From assembly GCA_007127625.1 (NCBI GenBank), contig SKYZ01000319.1, positions 1 to 9,917 of the forward strand: a stretch of DNA of 9,917 nt, written 5' to 3'. Source of the stretch: Aquisalimonas sp. GTDB taxonomy: Bacteria > Pseudomonadota > Gammaproteobacteria > Nitrococcales > Aquisalimonadaceae. The position numbers and the translations under genes were made by a program. This document shows, piece by piece, positions 1 through 6,100 of this stretch (positions within the stretch are counted from its first letter, which is position 1; each line of letters begins with the position of its first letter). A model generated the notes under the pieces. The model was not told the DNA's origin and did not search any database. It saw nothing but the letters and a program-made list of their open reading frames with translations.

Positions 1-887
1 AAGCCCGCGACACCATGATGAACACCGTGGCCCCGGTCTGGGACGGCAATGAGACCTGGCTGGTGCTGGGTGGCGCCGGGCTGCTCGGCGCCTTCCCCAT
101 GGTCTACTCGATCCTGCTGCCGGCGTTGTATCTGCCAGTATTGCTGATGCTGGTGGCCCTGATTTTCCGCGGTGTCGCATTCGAGTTCCGTTTCAAGGCC
201 AAGGAGTCCAAATGGCTGTGGGATATCTCGTTCACCGTGGGCTCAACGCTGGCCGCGTTTTCCCAGGGCGTCATCCTGGGCGCCTTCATCCAGGGCTTCG
301 AGGTGGTGGACGGCACCTATGTGGGCGGCATGTTCGACTGGCTCACGCCGTTCAGCATCATGACCGGGTTCGGACTGGTGGCCGGCTACGCCCTCATCGG
401 CTGCGCCTGGATCATCATGAAGACCATCGATGACGTGCGCGAATGGGCGTACGGCATTGCCCACCGCCTGCTGGGCGTCACACTGCTGGCAGTGGTGATC
501 GTCAGCATCTGGACGCCACTGATGCACGACGCCATTGCCCAGCGCTGGTTCTCCTGGCCCAACCTGCTGTTCTTCTCGCCGGTGCCGTTCCTCACCGCGC
601 TGCTGGCCGTGGTGTTCTACCGGGCATTGTTGAACCGGCAGGACTCCCTGCCGTTCTTCTGCGCCCTGGGACTGTATCTGCTCAGCTACACCGGGCTTGC
701 CATCAGCCTGTGGCCCAACGTGATCCAGCCGGACATCACCCTGTGGGATGCGGCCTCGGCTCCCGAGTCTCAGTTGTTCCTGCTTCTGGGTGTGCTGTTC
801 ACCCTGCCGGTGATTCTCGGCTACACGACCTGGGTGTACTGGGTGTTCCGAGGCAAGGTGACCAAGGACTCGGTGGGCTACCACTGA
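1..887 (+). CDS. cydB: Cytochrome bd-type quinol oxidase subunit II (first copy), 5' truncated by window edge
   Basis: Subunit II of a bd-type quinol oxidase, an integral membrane protein that pairs with CydA to oxidise quinol and reduce oxygen to water. The reading frame is already open at base 3 (Ala-Arg-Asp-Thr before the first Met-Met), so the ATG at 15 is internal. By comparison with the second cydB in this window, about 46 N-terminal residues are missing. Visible family marks are WDGNETWL soon after the cut, the block FRGVAFEFRFKAK, GGMFDWLTPF, WDAASAP near the C-terminus and the terminal YWVFRGKVT. It is strongly hydrophobic with many membrane helices. By eye it is a little under 60% identical to the second CydB, with the best conservation at both ends. 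A partner cydA is expected upstream but is not visible. No CydX-like small gene follows; the next gene starts 34 bp downstream. Confidence 0.95.
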   Translation, partial: ARDTMMNTVAPVWDGNETWLVLGGAGLLGAFPMVYSILLPALYLPVLLMLVALIFRGVAFEFRFKAKESKWLWDISFTVGSTLAAFSQGVILGAFIQGFEVVDGTYVGGMFDWLTPFSIMTGFGLVAGYALIGCAWIIMKTIDDVREWAYGIAHRLLGVTLLAVVIVSIWTPLMHDAIAQRWFSWPNLLFFSPVPFLTALLAVVFYRALLNRQDSLPFFCALGLYLLSYTGLAISLWPNVIQPDITLWDAASAPESQLFLLLGVLFTLPVILGYTTWVYWVFRGKVTKDSVGYH

Positions 888-912
888 TGGGTGAACGCAG
901 ACCCGTAGCGGC

Positions 913-916
913 GGAG
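913..916 (+). promoter_or_regulatory. Ribosome binding site that decides the start at 922
   Basis: GGAG lies 5 bases before the ATG at 922. The in-frame GTG at 916 overlaps this motif and has no Shine-Dalgarno of its own, so the ATG at 922 is preferred. Confidence 0.55.
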
Positions 917-921
917 TGCCC

Positions 922-1737
922 ATGGTCGACGGCCTGAGTCTCGGCCCGCTGTTCATGCCCTACCCCCGGTTGTTCCTGCTGCTGTCGGTGGCAGGCATGC
1001 TGGGGGTGGGGTATGTCCTGGAGCGCCTCACCGGCCGACAGCTGTCCAATGCGCTTTGGCTCGTCCTGCTGGGCGGGGTGGTAATAGGCCGCCTCGGCTA
1101 CGTGGTCCAGCAGTGGGATTTCTACCGGGATCACCCACTGCAGGCGCTGTATCTGTGGCAGGACGGCTACACCATCGGGTTCGCCATCGGCGGTGGCGTT
1201 CTCACTGCGCTGATCCTGGCTTTGCTGCGGCGACCGCGGTCATGGCTTCTGGCCCCGCCCGTCGCCGCGGGGATCGCGCTCTGGTTCGGTCTGACCATGG
1301 CCGTGCCGCAGGCCGGCCACGACGGCCCCGGGATGCCGCCACTGGTGCTGGACAACATCGACGGTGAGCGGATTCCGCTGCAGGGGTTCCAAGGGGAGCC
1401 CCTGGTACTCAACCTTTGGGCCACCTGGTGCCCTCCCTGTCGCCGGGAAATGCCCGCGTTTCAGGCCGCCAGCGCTGATTGGGACGACGTCCAGTTCGTG
1501 TTCGGCAACCAGGGAGAGAGCGCCGACGACGTCCACGCCTACCTGGATGACGAAGACCTCCGGCTGGAGCATGTGCTGCTGGATACCGGGTCCGAACTGT
1601 CCAGCCATTTCGGTGCCCACGGCATGCCAGTCACTCTCTTTTTCGCCGCCGACGGCAGCCTGCATGACGTCCACGTCGGCGAAGTCTCCGCCGCGCGTCT
1701 GCACCAGTACTTACGGGACCTTACCAACGAACAATAA
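922..1737 (+). CDS. Lgt-like membrane domain fused to a TlpA-type thioredoxin domain
   Basis: A predicted 271-residue inner-membrane protein with a periplasmic thioredoxin domain. Residues about 13-127 form roughly four membrane helices. They include GRLGY (56-60) and a WQDGYTIGF segment resembling the N-terminal part of prolipoprotein diacylglyceryl transferase (Lgt), but the Lgt FHGG histidine is absent and the rest of the enzyme is missing. Residues about 138-271 form a TlpA/ResA-like thioredoxin fold with WATWCPPC (Cys170 and Cys173) and a cis-proline in GMPVT (Pro236). Thioredoxins of this family reduce or exchange periplasmic disulfides, for example in cytochrome maturation; the actual partner is unknown. 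The gene lies 34 bp after the first cydB and is probably co-transcribed with it. From memory, similar fusions are annotated in other proteobacteria as TlpA family proteins, so the fusion may be uncommon rather than new. The domain calls are firm and the role is not. Confidence 0.85.
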   Translation: MVDGLSLGPLFMPYPRLFLLLSVAGMLGVGYVLERLTGRQLSNALWLVLLGGVVIGRLGYVVQQWDFYRDHPLQALYLWQDGYTIGFAIGGGVLTALILALLRRPRSWLLAPPVAAGIALWFGLTMAVPQAGHDGPGMPPLVLDNIDGERIPLQGFQGEPLVLNLWATWCPPCRREMPAFQAASADWDDVQFVFGNQGESADDVHAYLDDEDLRLEHVLLDTGSELSSHFGAHGMPVTLFFAADGSLHDVHVGEVSAARLHQYLRDLTNEQ

Positions 1738-1755
1738 CGACCGGGACTCCGGTTG
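1738..1755 (+). terminator. Small hairpin directly after the thioredoxin gene, possible weak terminator
   Basis: CGACCGG (1738-1744) can pair with CCGGTTG (1749-1755) across a GACT loop, with one G-U pair in RNA. It begins at the first base after the stop codon. No proper T-run follows, so it is a weak candidate for an intrinsic terminator. It may instead stabilise the 3' end. Confidence 0.3.
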
Positions 1756-1756
1756 T

Positions 1757-1769
1757 GTGACTTTGTCAC
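1757..1769. repeat. Short inverted repeat GTGAC-TTT-GTCAC
   Basis: Perfect 5-bp arms with a 3-base spacer, 2 bases after the preceding hairpin and about 90 bp upstream of sqr. It could be half of a termination structure or a protein-binding site. Arms this short also occur by chance. Confidence 0.3.
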
Positions 1770-1809
1770 TGATGCCCTGACGGGTTTGCGAAATACTTCT
1801 TCGAGGTAT

Positions 1810-1834
1810 CGCAGCAATCACTGCAATTGCTGCG
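1810..1834. promoter_or_regulatory. Perfect 9-bp inverted repeat upstream of sqr, candidate operator
   Basis: CGCAGCAAT (1810-1818) and ATTGCTGCG (1826-1834) are exact reverse complements separated by 7 bases. The repeat ends 25 bases before the sqr ATG and 12 bases before its Shine-Dalgarno. A weak -10-like hexamer, AATACT, lies at 1792-1797. If it is used, transcription would start near 1804 and the repeat would sit just downstream, a typical place for a repressor. Binding by a sulfide- or redox-responsive regulator is inference; no known motif is matched. As RNA it could also form a leader hairpin. Confidence 0.5.
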
Positions 1835-1846
1835 GGCAGACCGCCT

Positions 1847-1854
1847 GGAGGGAG
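1847..1854 (+). promoter_or_regulatory. Strong ribosome binding site of sqr
   Basis: GGAGGGAG is placed 5 bases before the ATG at 1860. It supports that start over the in-frame TTG at 1827, which falls inside the inverted repeat and has no ribosome binding site. Confidence 0.7.
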
Positions 1855-1859
1855 TAGAC

Positions 1860-3212
1860 ATGAGCCACCGTTCCGATAGCCGTCACGGCAGCATCAACCC
1901 CGGCCGCCGGCGTTTTCTCCAGGCCACGGGCGCCACCGGCGTCCTGGCCGCCGCCGGCGCCGTCACCGGTAGCCACATGCTGTATTCGTCCAACGTCCGC
2001 GCACAGCCTTCGAATGCCCGCATTGTCATTGTCGGCGCCGGCGCGGCGGGGCTATCCCTGGCTTCGCGCCTGGCCCGTGAACTTGACGGCGCACGCATCA
2101 CCATCGTCGATCCCAGGGAAGAGCACTACTACCAGCCCGGACTGACCCTGGTTGCCACCGGCGCCTGGGACGCCGAACGGGTGATCGACCGCAACGCCCG
2201 GTACATTCCGCGGGGCGTGGACTGGGTGCGCAGTGCGGTGGTCGAATACGACCCGGACAATGACCGTGTAGTCACGGACGGCGGCGACACCCTCGAGTAC
2301 GACTACCTGCTGGTGGCCACCGGCCTGCAGGTGAACTTCGACGCTATCGAGGGCATGGAGCCTGGCCTGATCGGCCAGGAGGGCATTGCCTGTGTGTACG
2401 ACAACCCCGATCACGCCGGGCGCAGCTGGAGGATGATCCGGGAGTTCACCGACTCCGGCGGGATCGGGCTGTTCACGCGCGCTCCGGGCGCCATCAAGTG
2501 TGCCGGGGCGCCACTGAAGGTGACCATGCTGAGCGAGCACCGGCTACGCCGTCAGGGCAACCGTAATGCCGCCGAACTCCACTACTTCCAGCCGGGCGAC
2601 AGCCTGTTCTCGCAGCCGGATATGGACGAGTTCCTCAAGCGCCACTTCCCCGACGAGCGGGATATCAACGTGAACTGGCAACACCAGCTCAAGGCGATCG
2701 AGCCCGGTGCCCGGCAGGCCGTGTTCAGCACCGACAACGGTGAGCGCACGGTGGACTACGACTTTATCCACGTTGTCCCCCCGATGTCGGCGCCGGACCC
2801 GGTGCGCAACAGCGAGCTGGCCTGGGCGGACGGGCCCTTTGCCGGCTGGCTGGAAGTCGACCGTCACACCATGCAGCACCGGCGCTACCCCAACGTCTTC
2901 GGCGTGGGCGACGTGGTCGGCACCCCGATCGGCAAGACCGCCGCCAGCGTCAAGGCGCAGGTGCCGGTGGCCGTGGACAACCTTCTTGCCGTCATGCAGG
3001 AGCGCGAGCCCGCGGCCAGCTACAACGGCTACACCTCCTGTCCGCTGATCACGGAACAGGGGCGCGGCATCCTGGTGGAATTCGACTACGACCTGAACAT
3101 GGTGCCGTCCTTCGATTTCATCGACCCGTACAAGGAGCAATGGGTGCCCTGGGTCATGAAGGACCGCATGCTCCACGCCGCCTATAACGCCATGCTCCGC
3201 GGCCGCATCTGA
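1860..3212 (+). CDS. sqr: Tat-exported sulfide:quinone oxidoreductase family flavoprotein
   Basis: A 450-residue FAD protein that probably oxidises sulfide to polysulfide or sulfur and passes electrons to the quinone pool. The N-terminus has a twin-arginine signal (GRRRFLQ, residues 15-21), a hydrophobic stretch and a likely cleavage site after VRA48, so the protein should act on the periplasmic side. FAD-binding marks are VGAGAAG (58-64), LLVATG (150-155) and GVGD (348-351). Three cysteines sit in SQR-like positions: Cys178, Cys214 in AIKCAGAP, and Cys394 in GYTSCPL. The last two motifs are close to those of human-type (type II) SQR. Flavocytochrome c sulfide dehydrogenase is less likely, because the cysteine that binds FAD covalently in that family is replaced here (YYQPG at 90-94) and no cytochrome c gene is adjacent. 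The next gene follows after 25 bp. The exact sulfur substrate is inference. Confidence 0.88.
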   Translation: MSHRSDSRHGSINPGRRRFLQATGATGVLAAAGAVTGSHMLYSSNVRAQPSNARIVIVGAGAAGLSLASRLARELDGARITIVDPREEHYYQPGLTLVATGAWDAERVIDRNARYIPRGVDWVRSAVVEYDPDNDRVVTDGGDTLEYDYLLVATGLQVNFDAIEGMEPGLIGQEGIACVYDNPDHAGRSWRMIREFTDSGGIGLFTRAPGAIKCAGAPLKVTMLSEHRLRRQGNRNAAELHYFQPGDSLFSQPDMDEFLKRHFPDERDINVNWQHQLKAIEPGARQAVFSTDNGERTVDYDFIHVVPPMSAPDPVRNSELAWADGPFAGWLEVDRHTMQHRRYPNVFGVGDVVGTPIGKTAASVKAQVPVAVDNLLAVMQEREPAASYNGYTSCPLITEQGRGILVEFDYDLNMVPSFDFIDPYKEQWVPWVMKDRMLHAAYNAMLRGRI

Positions 3213-3237
3213 AAACAAACAGGAGGGAGGACTGATC

Positions 3238-3588
3238 ATGGCATTCTCGTTCACCGGCATCCTGGCCGTGTTCCTGGAACTCGCCCGCGGCGCCCTGATC
3301 CCCGCGGCGGTTCTGCTTCTCGCTGCACTGGGCGTCGCCATATACCTGATCTTGCGTCGGCAACAGTTCAACGCCGGGCCGGCCGTGAAGCTGGCAGGTG
3401 CTATCGGAATCATCTTGGCGCTGCTGGCCTTCGCCCTGACCCCCGGCTTTTCGGGGGCCAGTCATGCCCAGGTGACCAGCGTCATCGACTACACCGCCCT
3501 GACCGGGGCGAGTCTCGGCTTCGGTATCGGCAGCGCAGTGGTGCTCTATCCCTTCTTGCAGCTGATTTTCCGTCGCGCGGACGCCTGA
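3238..3588 (+). CDS. Small three-helix membrane protein of unknown function, sqr partner candidate
   Basis: I do not recognise this 116-residue protein with confidence; it may belong to an uncharacterised DUF family. It has three predicted membrane segments at about 18-39, 51-68 and 86-111, with basic residues after the first (RRQQ, 40-43) and at the end (FRRADA). The loop around 69-85 carries PGFSGASHAQVTS and would face the periplasm if the positive-inside rule places the basic residues in the cytoplasm. It has no cysteine and no obvious cofactor motif. A very strong Shine-Dalgarno (AGGAGGGAGG, 3221-3230) lies 7 bases before the ATG, and the gene begins 25 bp after sqr, so the two are almost certainly translated from one mRNA. 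Possible roles, all inferred, are membrane anchor or quinone-access partner for the periplasmic SQR, or a transporter of sulfur products. Confidence 0.85.
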   Translation: MAFSFTGILAVFLELARGALIPAAVLLLAALGVAIYLILRRQQFNAGPAVKLAGAIGIILALLAFALTPGFSGASHAQVTSVIDYTALTGASLGFGIGSAVVLYPFLQLIFRRADA

Positions 3589-3616
3589 GGCCAGCAACTA
3601 CCCGCAACGCCCCCAT

Positions 3617-3641
3617 GCGCCGGTCCACAGCAGACCGGCGC
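3617..3641 (+). terminator. Perfect 9-bp GC-rich hairpin between the sqr unit and cydA
   Basis: GCGCCGGTC (3617-3625) pairs exactly with GACCGGCGC (3633-3641) over a 7-base loop, CACAGCA. A U-G pair could extend it by one. No T-run follows, so it is not a classical intrinsic terminator. It may be a weak or Rho-assisted terminator, or an mRNA-stabilising element that sets different sqr and cyd levels. It ends 27 bases before the cydA ATG. Confidence 0.5.
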
Positions 3642-3668
3642 GGAATTCACACGAGCGAGTGAGTGTCC

Positions 3669-5084
3669 ATGGAACTCGATCCGCTTCTCCTCTCACGCAT
3701 CCAGTTCGCCTTCGTTGTCTCCTTTCACGCCATCTTCCCGGTGTTCACCATCGGCCTCGCCGCCTTCATCGCCACCCTGGAAGGGCTCTACTACCGCACG
3801 GACAACCCGGTCTATGCCCGCCTCTCACGGTTCTGGACCAAGATCTTTGCGGTGGTGTTCGGCATGGGCGTGGTGTCCGGGATTGTCATGGCATTCCAGT
3901 TCGGCTCCAACTGGAGCGCCTTCTCGTACACGTCGGCCAACTTCCTCGGGCCGGTACTGAGCTACGAGGTGGTCACGGCATTTTTCCTGGAGGCCACGTT
4001 CCTCGGCGTGCTGCTGTTCGGCCGTGACCGGGTGCCACGCGGGGTCCATCTGTTTGCCGCCTGCATGGTGGCGCTGGGCACCTTCATCTCCTCGTTCTGG
4101 ATCCTCTCCGCCAACAGCTGGATGCAGACACCGGCGGGCGTGGAAATGCAGGACGGGCTGCTGCACGTGACGTCCTGGGCCGAGGCGATTTTCAACCCGT
4201 CGCTGTGGCCGCGTTTCTTCCACATGGCGCTGGCTTCTTTCCTCACCGCCGGGTTCGTGGTCGCCGGGATCAGTGCCTGGTATCTGCGCCAGGGACGGGA
4301 GCTCGAGGTCAACCGCAAGGCGCTGGGCATGACCGTCGTGCTCCTGGCCATGATCGCGCCGGCGCAGCTGGTGGTCGGGGACTGGCACGGGCTGAACTCT
4401 TTCGAGCATCAGCCGGCCAAGGTCGCAGCCATGGAGGGAGCCTGGGAGACCAAGGAGGGTGCGCCGCTGATCCTGTTCGCCATCCCGGATGCGACCGCCG
4501 AGCGCAACCGTTTCGAGATCGGCATCCCCTACGGCGCCAGCCTCATTCTCACGCATCAGCTCGACGGCGAGGTTCCCGGACTCAAGGAGTGGGCGGCAGA
4601 GGACCGGCCACCCGTGGGCTGGGTTTTCTGGAGCTTCCGCGTCATGGTGGCCATTGGACTGCTGATGATCGTCATTGCACTGACAGGCCTGGTGCAGCGC
4701 CTGCGGGGTCGGCTGTTCCACTCCCAGCGGTTGCTGCGGGCGTTTACCTGGATGATTCCGGCGCCCTTCGTAGCCGTGCTGGCCGGCTGGTTCGTCACGG
4801 ACATCGGCAGGCAGCCCTGGGTCGTGTACGGGATCATGCGCACCTCGGACGGGATCACGCCCTCGCTGACCGGCGGTATGGCGCTGTTCAGCCTGATCGG
4901 GTTCGTCCTCGTCTACGCCGTCATCTTTACCGCCGGACTGTACTACCTGGTGCGGATATTCCAGGCGGGGCCCGAGGCCATTGACGCCGCAGGAACCGAA
5001 GGTGGCCATGCCAAACGTCCATTCTCGGCCGTGGAAACGGGCTTCGAGGGTGGTACTACGACCACCGCAGGCAGCAGGGGATAA
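3669..5084 (+). CDS. cydA: Cytochrome bd-type quinol oxidase subunit I, short-Q-loop (CIO-like) form
   Basis: Subunit I carries the quinol site and the haems of the bd oxidase. At 471 residues it is shorter than E. coli CydA (about 520), as in cyanide-insensitive CioA-type oxidases. Residues matching known E. coli positions are His20 (His19), Glu100 and Glu108 (Glu99, Glu107), His185 (His186), Lys251 and Glu256 of the Q loop (Lys252, Glu257), Met326 (Met393) and GRQPW at 380-384. The one odd residue is Asp378 in GWFVTDIGRQPW, where E. coli has Glu445, the residue linked to haem b595. The ATG at 3669 gives the usual N-terminus; an in-frame GTG at 3663 would add two residues. The ribosome binding site is weak (GAGTGAG just upstream). 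It is first of four tightly packed cyd genes. No FNR/Anr-like site is visible in the 80 bp upstream. Confidence 0.96.
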   Translation: MELDPLLLSRIQFAFVVSFHAIFPVFTIGLAAFIATLEGLYYRTDNPVYARLSRFWTKIFAVVFGMGVVSGIVMAFQFGSNWSAFSYTSANFLGPVLSYEVVTAFFLEATFLGVLLFGRDRVPRGVHLFAACMVALGTFISSFWILSANSWMQTPAGVEMQDGLLHVTSWAEAIFNPSLWPRFFHMALASFLTAGFVVAGISAWYLRQGRELEVNRKALGMTVVLLAMIAPAQLVVGDWHGLNSFEHQPAKVAAMEGAWETKEGAPLILFAIPDATAERNRFEIGIPYGASLILTHQLDGEVPGLKEWAAEDRPPVGWVFWSFRVMVAIGLLMIVIALTGLVQRLRGRLFHSQRLLRAFTWMIPAPFVAVLAGWFVTDIGRQPWVVYGIMRTSDGITPSLTGGMALFSLIGFVLVYAVIFTAGLYYLVRIFQAGPEAIDAAGTEGGHAKRPFSAVETGFEGGTTTTAGSRG

Positions 5085-5089
5085 GCAGT

Positions 5090-6094
5090 ATGGAACTCAT
5101 TGATCTCACCCTGATCTGGATCGGCATCATCGGCTTCGGCGTGTTCATGTACGTTCTCATGGACGGTTTCGACCTGGGCGTGGGGATCCTGTTTCCCTTT
5201 GCGCCCGGCGACACCGAGCGGGACATCATGATGAACACCGTGGCGCCTGTCTGGGACGGCAACGAGACCTGGCTGATCCTCGGTGGAGCCGGTCTGCTGG
5301 CAGCCTTCCCGCTGGTCTATACCGTCTTCCTGCCGGCACTCTACATCGGCGTCTTCCTGCTCCTGGCCGGACTGATCTTCCGCGGGGTCGCTTTCGAGTT
5401 CCGCTTCAAGGCAAAGACCTCCCGCTATCTCTGGGACTGGTCCTTCTTCGGCGGCTCGCTGGTGGCCACGTTCGCCCAGGGCGCGGTGGTGGGCGCCTAT
5501 ATCCAGGGCTTCGAAACGGAGGGGTTCACCTACGTGGGCGGGCCGCTGGACTGGCTCACCCCGTTCACCGTCATGACAGGCCTGGCCCTGGTGGCGGGCT
5601 ATACGCTGCTCGGTGCCACCTGGCTGATCCTCAAGACCACCGGTCCCCTGCAGAGCTGGGCGTACGCCGTGGCGTCGCGCATGCTCATCGCCGTTCTGGC
5701 ATTCTTCATCATCATCAGCTTCTGGACACCCCTGGCGGAAGCCCGGGTGATGGAACGCTGGCTTGGAAACATGGAATGGCTCTGGGTATTCCCCATGGCC
5801 ACGCTGCTCGCCGCAGGCTGGCTTTGGCAGGCCATTCATCGGCAGCGGGAGGGCGTGCCCTTCGTGGCCACCATGGTGCTGTTCATCACCTTCTATGTCG
5901 GGTTGCTGATCAGCATGTGGCCGCTGGCCGTCCCGCCTGACCACACCTTCTGGGACGCCGCCTCGGCCCCCGCCAGTCAGCTGTTCCTGCTGATCGGCGT
6001 GCTGTTCCTGACCCCGGTGGTGCTGGGCTATACCGCCTGGACGTACTGGGTGTTCCGAGGCAAAGTCACGCAGGAATCCGCGGGCTATCACTGA
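5090..6094 (+). CDS. cydB: Cytochrome bd-type quinol oxidase subunit II (second, complete copy)
   Basis: A 334-residue, highly hydrophobic membrane protein that forms the oxidase with the CydA just upstream. Family marks are MDGFDLGVG (24-32), WDGNETWL (55-62), FRGVAFEFRFKAK, LDWLTPF, WDAASAP and the C-terminal YWVFRGKVT. The start is supported by AGGGGA (5076-5081), 8 bases before the ATG, and the gene begins 5 bp after the cydA stop. Its last 240 or so codons parallel the first cydB in the window, and stretches near both conserved ends are almost the same at the DNA level, for example around 15-30 and 5228-5243. Only 6 bp separate it from cydD, leaving no room for a small CydX-type subunit gene. 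Confidence 0.96.
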   Translation: MELIDLTLIWIGIIGFGVFMYVLMDGFDLGVGILFPFAPGDTERDIMMNTVAPVWDGNETWLILGGAGLLAAFPLVYTVFLPALYIGVFLLLAGLIFRGVAFEFRFKAKTSRYLWDWSFFGGSLVATFAQGAVVGAYIQGFETEGFTYVGGPLDWLTPFTVMTGLALVAGYTLLGATWLILKTTGPLQSWAYAVASRMLIAVLAFFIIISFWTPLAEARVMERWLGNMEWLWVFPMATLLAAGWLWQAIHRQREGVPFVATMVLFITFYVGLLISMWPLAVPPDHTFWDAASAPASQLFLLIGVLFLTPVVLGYTAWTYWVFRGKVTQESAGYH

Positions 6095-6100
6095 GGCCGA

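Noticed and set aside
887..937. 16-codon frame overlapping the first cydB stop (ATG inside TGATG), considered as a CydX-like subunit
   Set aside because: The peptide is charged and has no membrane helix, and it runs into the start of the next gene; it does not resemble CydX or DUF2474.
1827..1859. Upstream TTG start for sqr adding 11 residues
   Set aside because: The TTG is inside the inverted repeat and has no Shine-Dalgarno, while ATG 1860 has a strong one and gives a normal Tat signal.
1738..1859. Sigma-54 or FNR/Anr-type site upstream of sqr
   Set aside because: No GG-N10-GC pair with acceptable flanks and no TTGAT-N4-ATCAA-like palindrome could be found.
1860..3212. Flavocytochrome c sulfide dehydrogenase flavoprotein as identity of the SQR-like gene
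   Set aside because: The cysteine for covalent FAD is not present at the expected place and no cytochrome c subunit gene is adjacent, while SQR-type AIKCAGAP and GYTSCP motifs are present.
3615..3662. 15-codon frame in the sqr-cydA gap, considered as a leader peptide
   Set aside because: No ribosome binding site, and its codons are largely made up of the hairpin sequence; no residue run suggests attenuation.
3825..5009. Open frame on the - strand (394 codons) opposite cydA
   Set aside because: Low-complexity composition of the same kind and full overlap with a certain gene; a shadow of codon bias.
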